This document shows, piece by piece, positions 53,825 through 64,000 of a stretch of 64,000 bases of DNA (position 1 is the stretch's first letter; each line of letters starts with the position of its first letter). The DNA is from Sacculina carcini (taxonomy: Eukaryota > Arthropoda > Thecostraca > Sacculinidae). Location: the NCBI GenBank assembly GCA_916048095.2, contig OU696588.1, forward strand, positions 7,184,501 through 7,248,500. The letters run 5' to 3'. The notes under the pieces were generated by a model. It did not search any database and was not told the origin of the DNA. It was given only the letters and a program-made list of their open reading frames with translations. Both the position numbers and the translations under genes were made by a program.

Positions 53825-56750
53825 GCCAGGCGCTGGTGACCGTGGTTGCCAAAGTTAATGATGTGTCATGTCGCTTACTAGTTGACACCGGGTGCACGAG
53901 AAGTTTGGTGCACAAATCATTGTGTGGAAACAAAATCATGCAGTTGAGAAATGATGTGTACGCCATGAACGGTGGAATGATGCGATGCGTCGGGCAGAGC
54001 AACATCGTGTTGGATGTAGACGGAAAGGCAGTTGAGCTCACTGCTATTGTTGTCGCAGACCCGTTGTTTGGTCACCAATTTGTGCTCGGACTGGACGCGG
54101 TGGCTCTGCTCGGAGGTCTGTTTTTGTCAGCCAAGCTGGAGTCGACGTTTGGTGTAGCATGCGGGGTCCTTTCTGAGCCACTCGAAGAGAATATTCCCGA
54201 TGCTCAGAGATGCAGTGAACTCAAGGTCGAGGGAAAAAATTTTCAGCGGAATTTCATCCTTCGCTGTGCCGATGGACGGCTCGGTGGAAGTGGTCTGGTG
54301 AACCTCCTGACCTCCCAAATAAAACAGCAGAGTACCCGATGAAATGTGACGTTCGGTCATGCTACGAAGACGAGGTGAGGTCGTGGATAGAAGAGGGTTG
54401 GTTGGTGGAACACAGCGTTGGTAAGCACGGCGATGCTAGAGGACTCATGCCCCTAATGGCTGTAGTACAGGCGAATAAATCGAAAGTGAGGCCTGTGCTC
54501 GATTTTCGGCAGATGAATCAGCACATCACATCCTACACAGCCGAGTCAGACGTGTGTGCGCAAAAGCTGCGTGAGTGGCGGAGGTGTGGCGACAATGTGG
54601 CCCTGCTCGACTTGAAGAAGGCGTATCTTCAGATACACATCGATCCGAGCCTGTGGAAGTTCCAGACGGTGATTTTTGGGGGGAAGAAGTACTGCCTCAC
54701 GCGCCTAGGCTTCGGGCTGAACGTGGCGCCAACTATATTGAAGTCTGTGGTGCAATGTGTGCTTGAACAAGACAAGAAAGTCAAAGAGGCGGTCTCAGTG
54801 TATGCTGATGACATATTGGTGAATGAGAGTGTACTCAAGGCTCATCGTGTAGCAGATCACTTCCGACGCTACGGCCTGGAGTGCAAAAGTGAAAATCGAG
54901 CAGAAGACGGCATGCGAGTTCTGGGACTTCGATTGAGGAAAGAACATGGGGAACTGAGGTGGTGCAGAGATAACAGAATATCAGAACCACCGGTACCATT
55001 AACCCGTCGCAGTCTGTTCTCCTTCTGTGGTCGAGTGGTTGAGCATCTCCCAATCTGCGGATGGATGCGACCGGCAGTGTCGTTCTTGAAACGCGTGGCC
55101 AACGAATCATCCAATGGATGGGATGATATCATCGATAACGCCAGACTCTCCTCGCTGGTGAGCGACTTGGCATCCCGCATTGAGGATAACGATCCGGCTC
55201 GAGGTGTCTGGAAGGTGTCAGGAGAGAAGGCAGTTGTGTGGGTCGACGCTAGCCAGTTAGCCGTTGGAGCTGCGGTTCAAGTGAACGGTGAAATCATAGA
55301 GGACGGAAGTTGGCTACGCGGTAAAAGTGCCGCCCACATAAATCTTGCTGAACTTGACGCGTTGTTGAAGGGTCTCAACATGGCCGTAGTGTGGCGGATG
55401 AGTGAGATAGAATTCAAGACTGACTCGAAAACCGTTTTTCACTGGGTCAGTGACACGCTGAGTGGACTAACGCGGGTCAAAACCAAAGCAGCCAGCGAGC
55501 TCCTCATCCGTAGAAGGCTGGAAACTCTGAAGTCGGTGCGAGACGAGCTGGGTCTCAAGTTGTCTGTGTCTCTAGTGCCTACGTCAAAAAACCTGGCTGA
55601 TCGTTTGACTCGTCTGCCTCGTTCGTGGACAAGAATTGGTGAGGCTGCCGGCGCAGTGATATCCGAAAATTCCCGGACCCCCGCAACACTCACAGATGTT
55701 AAGAACGTTCACAACGACGCCGGACATCCTGGAGTTCGTCGAACGCTGTATTTTTCACGGAGACGCTTCGGAGACGCGAGGAGAAGAGACGCTGCTCAAG
55801 TAGTTCGAGAATGCGACATCTGCAAGGCTATTGATCCTGCGCCCATCAAATGGCCCGGCGGACAACTATCTGTAGGTGAGACGTGGAAGAGAATTGCGCT
55901 GTATGTTACGCATTATCAAGGTCATCACTACCTGACGCTGATCGACTGCGGCCCATCCCGCTTCGCCATCTGGAGGAAGCTGGCCTCCGAGACCGCATCT
56001 TGCGTTGTGTCCCATCTACAAAGCGTATTTTTTTAACGCGGCGCTCCGTCAGAATGTCTTGTGGACAATGGCACCCAGTTTCGCAGTGGCGAGTTCAGGC
56101 GATTGCTGCACGAGTGGAACGTGTCCGTGTGGTTTCGGTGCACATATAGACCATAAGGAAATGCCATTGTCGAGAGGAGCCATAGAAGCGTGAAAGTGAT
56201 AGCGGCAAGGAAGCGGTGCTCGATCCAGGAGGCGGTGTATCGATACAATGTATCACCGCAGGATGATGTCAACGAAGCATCGACACCGGCTAGTCAAGTG
56301 TATCGCTACAATGTGAAGGTGAAAAACGTCGATCACACAGCGGGCAGTGACCAACCGAACGGAGGCTCACGCAGACGAGGAAGCGGGTACGACGTCGGCA
56401 ACAGGGTCTGGGTCAGACGAGCCGGAGCAAGATGTGATTCTCATTCTTCGCCCGGTGTGGTCACCTCGCAAGTGTCAGATCATTCCGTGGAAGTTGACGG
56501 CATTCCGATCCATGTGAGAGACATCAGACCGCGTGGCGGGACAACATCCGTGGACCAGGAAGGCCGGGCGTCCCAAGGTGATCCCGAGAGAACTGTTGAA
56601 TCATCACCTGAGTCGATGTCAGCTCGCCATTCTGAAGCGGAGGCTGGTGGACAGGAACAGACTGTGAGGAGAAGCAAGCGACGGAGGCGGCCTAGAACTT
56701 GTGCGACTTGTGATTCCTGCGAATCAGGGGTGGATGTGGTAAATGAGTGA
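53767..56750 (+). pseudogene. pol: Pol of family B (young copy) with frame change and stops
   Basis: Protease (LVDTGCTRSLVH) at 53767-54240. At about 54240 a base is missing relative to the old copy, so this frame runs to a stop at 54342, and the main pol frame opens at 54339. RT has VRPVLDFRQMN, KKAYLQIHIDPSLW and VYADDILV; RNase H has WVDASQLAVG; the integrase zinc region has HNDAGHPG ... CDIC; and the core starts LTLIDCG. TAA at 56034-56036 and again at about 56154 break the core before and after LVDNGTQF. The last part (56190-56750) ends within the 3' LTR, at a TGA 13-15 bases in. Confidence 0.87.
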
Positions 56751-57147
56751 TGGTGGTCGCGAAGCAGCGTTGGCGTTTATGCGCGTGCGTTCGTCCTTGA
56801 AACGGGCGCGTATGAGTGATAGCAGAGCGAGCGGTGGAAAGAGCGTTGTGTGTTGCAACGGGTGTCAGACGTCATGCGGTACGTTGCCATGGTGACGATG
56901 GTGCCGTGCGCACGAGCGTATTGCGTATGTATGTGTGTCTGTAATTTAGCGAGCGACTGGATGAGGCAGTGTGTGTTGGGGGAGCGAGTCGTCGCGTATG
57001 GTGCTGTTTGCGAGAAGTGTTGTGTCGCGAGTTGTATTGTGAATAGTGTGTGTGCGAGTAGTGTGTCTTGCGTATAGTGCTTTGTTGTGCTGTTATTCGT
57101 GTCATATAATTTTTCGCGTATCGTCCCGAATACATACATCTGTTACA
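56735..57147 (+). repeat. Family B (young copy) 3' LTR
   Basis: 413 bases. Preceded by GAATCAGGGGTGGA, a purine-rich tract that is also pol coding sequence. Followed by the TSD AATAC. Confidence 0.95.
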
Positions 57148-57153
57148 AATACA

Positions 57154-57833
57154 CAGCCATAAACGTTTCTCTAGTCAAGCCGACCATATTGCTCCCTGAC
57201 CTCCACTGATCCAACCATTTCAGAAAATGCTCCAAAAAATATGCCTAGCATCAGCAGCTGAACCAGTCAACGGATGAGCGTAAACATTTCTCAATCTCGA
57301 GCCTTTATATGGTGTCTTCACATTGCAAATAGTCCACAAACGCAAAATTATCTGAATAAAGTGTGCAGTGCATTCAGCGCAATAAAGATTATTCGTAACA
57401 CCCAATGATCTCAGAGCCTGCACTACATAATCACTCATAACATTGAGCACAAGTTTAACATTCTGTCTTTCGATGTTGGACGGACGAACAACTCTGAGCG
57501 AGAAACCGTAAGAAAACTTCAACAGTGAACCAGCCTCCAACGTATACAACTTCTCAACAGTGTCGAATGAAGCAGACAACGACTTAGAAAAATCAGAAAA
57601 ATGCGGGAATACAAAGGATTTGAGTGAATCCTTTTTGTTGAGCCAATCATTGCGGATGCATTTCAAAATATGCACCGAATCAAACATGAAAAACAGAGAT
57701 CGATCTGAGCTGACTGGATGCTGATAAAAAATCGACAGACGAGGTGGATTGGCAAACATCGACATCGCACTGCGATTAACAGAATGGTTATCAGAAATAA
57801 CGCAGATCACTTTGACTCCGAGACTCTCCAATC
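57154..57833 (-). pseudogene. P/THAP9-like transposase, catalytic-core exon
   Basis: Minus-strand coding from the LINE junction at 57833 to a splice donor GTGTAT at 57154. VKVICVISDNHSVNRSAM and LFFMFDSVHILKCIRNDWLN are P-transposase core motifs; the Asp residues in SDN and FDS are the likely catalytic acids by analogy with Drosophila P. RPSNIERQNVKLVLN follows. Near 57240 the frame changes by one base, and the exon ends KWLDQW ... LTRETFMA. Not functional as it stands. Confidence 0.85.
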
Positions 57834-58010
57834 GTTCGTTCGTTCGTTCGTTATTTGTGTTTATGGAGTGCACCGGCCTCTGGGACCATACGGCACCCCC
57901 CAGTCTATTCACAGCCAAAACACCCTAAAATGATGGACATGAGGAATGGAATGATGAAATAAATAAGTGTGATAGTGAACAAAATGAATGTGAAAGTCAA
58001 GAAATAAAAC

Positions 58011-60779
58011 TCAATAAAAAATTCTAAAAGGCAAAAGCCGTAAAAACTCAAAAATGCGGCCCTCAATGACCGCCGATTGCTCCTGTCCGAGAACATCGTG
58101 AATAGTCCGAACGGATCCAAGAAAACGTTGACGCGCCTCTGAGAATGATGGGCATTCCACCAGGATGTGCTGCACGGAGAGACGTGCATTACATGCGCTG
58201 CACGTGGGTTCAGGTTGTCCGAGTAGAAGATGGCGATGCGTATCGTACGTGTGACCCACACGCAGACGACAGAGCGCCACTTCCTCGGACCTCTTCCGGC
58301 GACAAGAGCACATCCAATGTCCGATTTCGGGCTTCACAGCTTTTAATTTGTTAGAACCACATTCGTCCCAGGAGAGCTACCAGCGAGAACGGATAAAACG
58401 ATGTATAATAGGATAAAAGTCCGAATACGGAATGGGAAAGTTAAAATAAAATGAATAAAAGTCTCGTTCAGCAGCTCTTTTTGCGGCTCTGTCAGCTCGC
58501 TCGTTGCCCAAAATACCAATATGGGCCGGAATCCAGCAGAACTTTACACGCTTGCCCTGGTGGTGGATGATGTCAAGAGAGATAAAAATCCTCTGTATAA
58601 GAGGATGTAAGGAGAAAGACGATAATGAAGTTAAAGCACTAAGGGAGTCAGATAAAACTAAAAACAATGAAAAAGAAGATGAGCGAATAAAAACCAGGGT
58701 CAGCAGGATAGCGTGAAGTTCAGCCGTGTAAATGGAGGCGCTCGGTGGCAGCGTGCTCGAGCGGCACGTACCTCCACTTACAAACGCACAACCCACACCA
58801 CTGGCCGACTTAGATCCATCAGTGTACACGGCAGTATACCGTCCGTAAGAATGAATTCGCTCCAGTGTGATTGAGCGAAGCACACTGGGCACTGTACGGT
58901 GTTTCGGCAGAGCTGCTAGCGAGACGTCAACCTCGGGTGTGACCAATTTCCAGGATGACTCGGCCGTGTATTCTTGTCTGAGGACGTCGTTAGCACCCAT
59001 CCCGCATGACTCCAGCAGTGCCTTCATTTTGCTGCAAAACAGCACAGAACACTGAGGTCCTGGAAGGTGCTGCTGCTCAGGCACATGCTGGGAAAATACC
59101 ACGTCATACGCGGGGTTTTCCTGGGTGCTTGCCAGCTTGCAAGAATAACGCATGCCCAGCTCTTGACGACGGAGCGCCAGCGGAGCCTCATCAGCCTCAA
59201 CGAGGAGGCTGACGATTGGCGACGTGCGAAACGCGCCGGTAGCAATGCGTATCCCTGCGTGGTGTACGACATTCAAACGGCTTTTTGCTGACTCCGAAGC
59301 CAGATCATATACAATGCTTGCGTAATCGAGACGCGACCTGACTAACGAGCGGTACAGAAGGAGAAGGGACTGTCGATCTGCTCCATACCGCATGCGGGAA
59401 ACAGTCTTCAGCACATTCAGTGCCTTTAGACATGTGGTTCTCAGCTGTGAAATATGGTCGGTGTAGGTCAAGCGCGAGTCCAGCGTGACCCCTAAAAATC
59501 AAACCGTGCGTTGGAATGAGACAGCACTGCCGTACAATTCCACTTCCATGTCAGGGCAGGCACCTCGACGGCGGCAGAAGTGTACACCGACCGTTTTGGA
59601 CGTCGAGAAGCGGAAGCCGTTACGCGTTCCCCAAGTCTCTATTTTATTCACCGCCAGCTGCAGTTGACGCTGGACAGCAACAGTGCTGCGGGAAGAACAC
59701 CATACGGCAAAATCGTCCACAAATAGAGACCGTCCAATCGAGGGAGGCAAATGATTGTCAATGTCGTTGATCATTATGGCAAAAAGGGCCACGCTGAGCA
59801 CACTACCCTGTGGAACGCCTTCTGATTGATCGAACGGACGAGACAAGGAGTTCCCCACACGCACACAGAATGTGCGGTGCAAAAGGAAATTGTGTACGAA
59901 ACTCCCCATGTTGCCTCTGACACCACAGCGATGCAGTTTGCGAAGAATACCATGTCGCCATGCGGTGTCATATGCCTTCTCGATGTCAAAGAATATCGCC
60001 CCGACGTGGTGAACTCGCGCGAAACTTTCACGTACGCGAGAGTCAATGGTCACCAAGTGGTCTAACGTTGAGCAACCTTGGCGAAATCCGCACTGAGCAT
60101 CATTGAACAGCCGACCGCGTTCCAGAAGCCATACCAGCCGTCTGCAAACCATTTTCTCAAACAGTTTGCAGAGACTGGAGGTCAGCGATATCGGGCGATA
60201 GTCAGACGGGTGATCGCCCGATTTGCCCTGTTTTGTAATGGGTATCACGATTGCCCGTCGCCAGGAGGCTGGAAACTGTCCACCATTCCACAGATCATTG
60301 AAGACCTGCAGCAAAGTGGACAGCACTGCGGGCGACAGACGTTTCAGCATGAGGTTGTGAACCTCATCAGGGCCTTCAGCCACATCGCGAAGCGATCGCA
60401 AGGCTGTTCTCAGCTCAGATGCTGAAAAATCGCTGTTGATTGGCAGCTGACAGTTGGTGGAGAAATCAACGGGTGATCTCTCGCACTGCTGTTTGATCGC
60501 CGCAAAATCAGGGTCGTCTACGTTTCCACGACAGCGCTCCGCTAAATATCGGCCAATTTCGTCAGCAACATACTCCGGATTTATCACGTCCACGCCACTG
60601 ATCTTCAGAGAAGGCAGTGGAGTGGGACGGTACTTCCCAGAGATGCGCTTTATATGGTCCCATATGGTGGATATAGGACAATGCCGATTAATGCTGGACA
60701 CATAGGACACCCACGAGGCCCGCTTCGCCTCGCGAAAGGTCCATCGAGCCTGTGCGCGAGCGTGGCGAAAGCAAAGCAT
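58011..60779 (-). pseudogene. LINE ORF2: RT, RNase H and C-terminal zinc region, no endonuclease
   Basis: From 60779: the linker (ISTIWDHIKRISG), then RT with DYRPISLTSSLCKLFEKM, CGFRQGCSTLDHL, FFDIEKAYDT and the active site FVDDF. A TGA at about 59497-59499 follows SFQRTV. The frame continues at 59471 through VYTDGSKSASGVG (RNase H), SDSLSALTSL and WIPAHIGILGNERAD to a TAG at 58377, then to the Cys/His region (CSACNARLSVQHILVECPSF) and the end at 58011. RNase H inside ORF2 is the I-superfamily sign. Without an endonuclease, this copy cannot nick DNA by itself. Confidence 0.88.
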
Positions 60780-61629
60780 GTTTGCCAGACTGCAGACTGC
60801 CTGCCAAAATCTCCTTCTGCTTCAGCCATTCCGGGCAGTCACGCGACGAGGACGCATGACCGCTGCTCCTGCAATTGACGCAGAAATATTCATTGTCGCA
60901 ATCAGCAGCGGTGTGCCGTTCGGATGAGCAGAGTCCGCAGATCTCAGCACGGTTGCAGCGGGAGCTCGTATGCCCGAAACGTTGGCACCTGTAACATCGC
61001 ATTGGGCTGGGTACGTAGGGGCGGACACGGATACGCTGACGGATGTCACCGATCTTGATGTCGTCCGGCAGAACAGCACCGTCAAACGTGAGGAAGAAAC
61101 AGTGCGTTGGCACCTCGCTACCCTCACGCCGTCGGACGATGCGCTCCACGCGGATGACACCCTGTGATGCCAATCCGTCGCAAATCTATTCATCATCGAC
61201 GCCCTCTAGCGCACGACAGAACAGAACACCTTTGGCGTGGTTCATTGTCGAGTGCGCACACACCGAGATGGGGGTGCTCACCCAACGCTTATTTTCTCCC
61301 GTACCTACGCGATAACGGAACGTAGTTGCCTTTATCGCGCGGGTTGCTGCCGTCTCAGTGCCGTATTTAACCATCAACGATCCATCACGTTGTCTGTTGG
61401 TCTCGACAGGCACGTCGCCAATGTTTTTGAAACCGTCCATGCGACGGAACGGGTTCAATGAAGACAGTTTTATTTTCTCATCGGTGCTGGCAAACACCAA
61501 CACCATCGGAGTCGGAGCAACACGAGTGTCGTCCTGGTCGTGTCTCAATGTACGACCACCTTTCGGCGGCCGTGGCCGATCGCCCGATGGACGACCAGCA
61601 CTTGGGGTGGTTGTAGGTTTTGAAGCCAT
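60780..61629 (-). pseudogene. LINE ORF1, truncated and with one stop
   Basis: The ATG at 61629 begins MASKPTTTPSAGRPSG. It has an RRM-like region (VLVFASTDEKIKLSSLNPFR), then a TAG near 61186-61188 where the 29251 copy has Glu. Three knuckles follow (CYRCQRFGHTSSRC, CGLCSSERHTAADC, CVNCRSSGHASSSRDC). After QKEILA the sequence jumps into ORF2, so the Ala/Pro-rich tail kept in the 29251-30535 copy is lost. Confidence 0.82.
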
Positions 61630-62395
61630 GAATTGTGTGTTTGTCTCTGCGCGCACGACCACCCACCTCTGCACGGGGCCCTACTGGGGGGACGGGCAGA
61701 GCCAGCATGGGATGCCACGCCAGTGGTGGTGCGCGCTGTACGGGCACCGAATACCCCTGAGCCCGCTGCGAGCTCCGCCCGGTAAGAGTCCGCGGGAGCT
61801 ACAGCGCCGGGCCCGGACCAGTGACCCCCACCGGTCCATCTGGACCCGGCAGCTGCAGCCCCACTGCAAACGGCGGACACTGCACCGGGCGGGACCCCCC
61901 TCGAGCACCAGGCACCTCACCCTTGACCCTCTTGAGCCCTATCCGGCCACCCGTGCCGGCGTCGGACCATTCTCTCCACTGTCGAGGCGCCAAACAGCGG
62001 CCCCGTCGGGGTCCGACGCGCAGGCCAAAGACGAGTGTTGCGTCATGCCACCACTATACCCCGGGCGACGTGACACTCAGCGGCCAGGATCCTGTTTGCC
62101 GATCCGACGGGGGAGGGTTTCCAGATGGCCGTTGGCTGCTAGACAGCTCATCCGCCCTTTGACAGGTCTTGTTTTTCTTCCTGCTGGGTGTCTGGCCACC
62201 CTCCTCACTGGCATAGGCCAGTGGGGGGCCGGATTAGTCGCCGACATTCCGACCATGCGGCTGGTTGTACCGGGTTACATGTTACCGGTAGCAGGCCGAG
62301 ACCTGTCCAGACATGTCTGCCTTTAGTCGCCTTTTACGACACGCGGCAGCTACGGCGGCAGAATTCTAACCCCCTGCCGCAGGGAATGCCGCAGG
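61630..62395 (-). other. LINE 5' UTR, GC-rich with hairpins
   Basis: The element starts (minus, 62395) with CCTGCGGCATT twice in tandem. Then a stem GCGGCAG/CTGCCGC encloses GGGGTTAGAATT, followed by GTCG-TAAAAGG-CGAC. A long plus-strand open frame across 61358-62326 is an antisense shadow. LINE 5' UTRs carry internal promoters, so one is expected here but not identified. Confidence 0.65.
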
Positions 62396-62543
62396 GACTC
62401 TCCAATCCAACGATGACCTTACGAACATAATTATACAGAGTTTCTCCTTTGAGAGTTTCTCCTTTCTCCAACGAGAACACGCTGACTCTATGTTCTGCGT
62501 CGTAGTTTCCTCTGCACCCCGGAACACAGCACTTCGAATGCAT
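62396..62543 (-). pseudogene. P-like transposase N-terminus with THAP start
   Basis: The ATG at 62543 begins MHSKCCVPGCRGNY, then HRVSVFSLEKGE. C-x4-C spacing at the N-terminus with 'V-FSLPK'-like sequence is the first half of a THAP zinc finger, the DNA-binding domain of P and THAP9 transposases. The second C..H pair of the finger is missing: the frame passes through a repeated GAGTTTCTCCTTT and goes straight to YNYVRKVIVGLES, which joins the core exon across the LINE. An internal deletion of the transposase is inferred. Confidence 0.7.
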
Positions 62544-62673
62544 CTCTCCTGAGAATGCATGATAACGAACATAAACAAGAAACCCAGCAAAATCAGACAA
62601 CAATGGGATAGAGGCAAGTACGAAAGATTAACTATTTTTGTATCGAGGAAGATGGAGAGAAGATGGCACATGG

Positions 62674-62721
62674 AAACAAATGGCATGTTTTCCTCTGAAG
62701 ATGAAAACATGCCATTTGTTT
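62674..62721. repeat. Perfect 19-base inverted repeat, 10-base loop
   Basis: AAACAAATGGCATGTTTTC at 62674-62692 is the exact complement of 62703-62721. It lies 130 bases upstream of the P-like ATG. It could be an internal repeat of that element or a factor-binding site. Confidence 0.8.
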
Positions 62722-64000
62722 GGCTGTCAAAATTATAGATTTGCTTGCTTACACATGTATATTGCTTACTAAGTTTACATTTGCTTGCTATTTATTGACA
62801 CCTTGTTCGCCATTGCTATTATATTATATTATGTGGTACTTCTATTGGAGCGTGGGATAGTACAAGTGAGCGCTTTATACTCGATACTGCACAGCAAAAC
62901 TTGTCAATACGCACGAGACAGGGAATATCATGTGATGCTTGCAGCGTGAGACAGTGTCATTTTCCCACGGTTGAGCTCAAGAGACGAATCAGTGCCCCCT
63001 TATACAGTCAGCAAATTATTCTCACATGTAGACGTGGACACTCACACACGTACAATGTTCACGCACACACAGACATACATATTGGCGCAAAAAAACAGGC
63101 TGAATCACGTGACACCTCGACATAGATAACTCACTGTCATATGAAATAATCAACTCACTGTCATGAAACATTTATGCAGCTCATAAATTCTATTGTCTTG
63201 TGGAATATAAATTCATGCATTAGCATTGTTTTCGCCTGTATTGGGATGCTTTCTGGTGTTTTGTTGTAGAAATGTCACCAAAACCTAAGATGAGAAATAG
63301 AGCTTTGTGGGCATCAACAAGAAGCAGCACAAGGATATTTTAGGTTACTTTTTCCTGAAAATAAGGACACTTTTTTCTATATTAAGGTTACTTTTTGATA
63401 GCCCTAGTTATTACTGAAATGATTCATGGGGATGTGAACGCCAAAATTCAATAGACTGCAGCACGCACACAGAAACAGATACACGTATACTAAATGAGGC
63501 GCGTGGGGAATCACTGTTTCACAAGACAGCACCATTCACCCACAGATCACCGGATATCCGCCACGTGATATCTACAATCCTCGTCAGTACCATGCGAACA
63601 CAACACTGTGAATTCAGCACCTTGCGAACACTGGGCACAATTCCAAGCTAGCAAATACAATACAAGACAATTAAGCCCACACATACTGAAACGAATCTCA
63701 CTACAGTGATATATCCGTACGCAAGTAGATTTCGAAGTCCTATAATATATGCATTTCAAAAACTGCATCCAAATATAATCTAGCTAGACGAAAATCGATG
63801 CTCAAATACTGTACAAACATTGGCTGTTCATACGAAAATATATGGCCTTATTGGTATAACGTATTTAACTAAGAAAAAACTACATAAATACGAATGGATG
63901 TACATATTTTACTGAACATATCCACTAAACCTAAACCTCTGACCGCATCAATATGTCCAGGATAATGATATCCAGAATCATCCGTGTGAGGAACACAAAG
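62722..64000. other. No gene recognised
   Basis: AT-rich sequence with short frames only. I see no domain, repeat boundary, or the missing end of the P-like element. Confidence 0.5.

Larger units (their letters stand above)
52658..57147 (+). mobile_element. Gypsy family B, very young copy (plus)
   Basis: Two 413-base LTRs in which I see no difference, and a perfect 5-bp TSD AATAC (52653-52657 and 57148-57152). It sits inside the intron of the P-like transposase, starting at the third intron base. The internal region is almost entirely coding: gag begins 16 bases after the 5' LTR and pol ends inside the 3' LTR. Pol nevertheless has a frame change and two in-frame stops. Confidence 0.94.
57834..62395 (-). 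mobile_element. I-superfamily LINE with 5' end, internally deleted
   Basis: The insertion is flanked by the 12-base direct repeat GACTCTCCAATC (57822-57833 and 62396-62407), which proves a single event into the P-like transposase. In element sense it has a GC-rich 5' UTR, ORF1 truncated in its third quarter, and ORF2 from the RT linker to the end; the ORF1 tail and the whole endonuclease are missing at about 60780. The 3' tail is (CGAA)n. Three nonsense codons are present. Confidence 0.92.

Noticed and set aside
61358..62326. 322-codon plus-strand frame
   Set aside because: Antisense to LINE ORF1 and its GC-rich 5' UTR; no domain.

Overview
This is metazoan (almost certainly invertebrate) nuclear DNA made mostly of transposable elements. 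The evidence is spliced coding sequence with GT..AG introns, several lineages of LTR retrotransposon, APE-type LINEs, a hAT-type MITE and a P/THAP-type transposase. Long CA/TG microsatellites are also present. No bacterial gene, operon, tRNA, rRNA or CRISPR array was seen. The sequence does not fix the species. The only host-like gene I can support is a two-exon Ly6/Quiver-like GPI-anchored protein at 19580-20029.

Layout. 1-4738: a Ty3/gypsy element of the CsRn1 type, with intact gag and pol, inserted in the ORF1 of a LINE (4739-5743, minus). 6012-6564: an uninterrupted-looking (TG)n tract. 7918-12265: gypsy family A with a perfect 5-bp target-site duplication (TSD). 14800-17213: a decayed Mag-like gypsy (minus), next to a CR1-like LINE 5' portion (17325-18907, minus). 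18908-25300: the gene-poor part, holding the Ly6-like gene and minisatellites. 25390-27412: a LINE, itself interrupted, then by a small LTR element (TRIM T2, 27413-28357). 28524-28815: a hAT-type MITE with an 8-bp TSD. 29251-30728: part of an I-superfamily LINE. 30729-34190: a decayed CsRn1-like gypsy. 34187-37933: two head-to-head copies of the same LINE family, one split by TRIM T1 (36463-37614). 37934-40310: a gypsy of another lineage. 41073-45982: gypsy family B (minus), with a T1-derived insertion in one LTR. 46180-50921: gypsy family C. 51460-62543: a P-like transposase gene (minus) split by a second, very young family B copy (52658-57147, in its intron) and by a LINE (57834-62395). 62722-64000: nothing recognised.

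How the pieces relate. At least three layers of nesting can be read from TSDs: P-like transposase as host, then LINE and gypsy B; LINE as host, then TRIM T1; gypsy B LTR as host, then a T1 derivative. The TRIMs carry the tRNA-Trp primer site and terminal bases of CsRn1-type elements, so they are probably copied by CsRn1 enzymes.

The most unusual signals are two. First, families A and B lack the usual TGG primer site: gag starts 12-16 bases after the LTR, and the sequence there is complementary to the 5' end, not the 3' end, of tRNA-Phe. Second, the insertion at 41346-41753 consists of an LTR, exactly the 18 bases copied from the tRNA-Trp 3' end, and 24 bases of LTR end, as expected from an aborted reverse-transcription product. 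All family and clade names come from recognised motifs and memory of the families, not from a database search.
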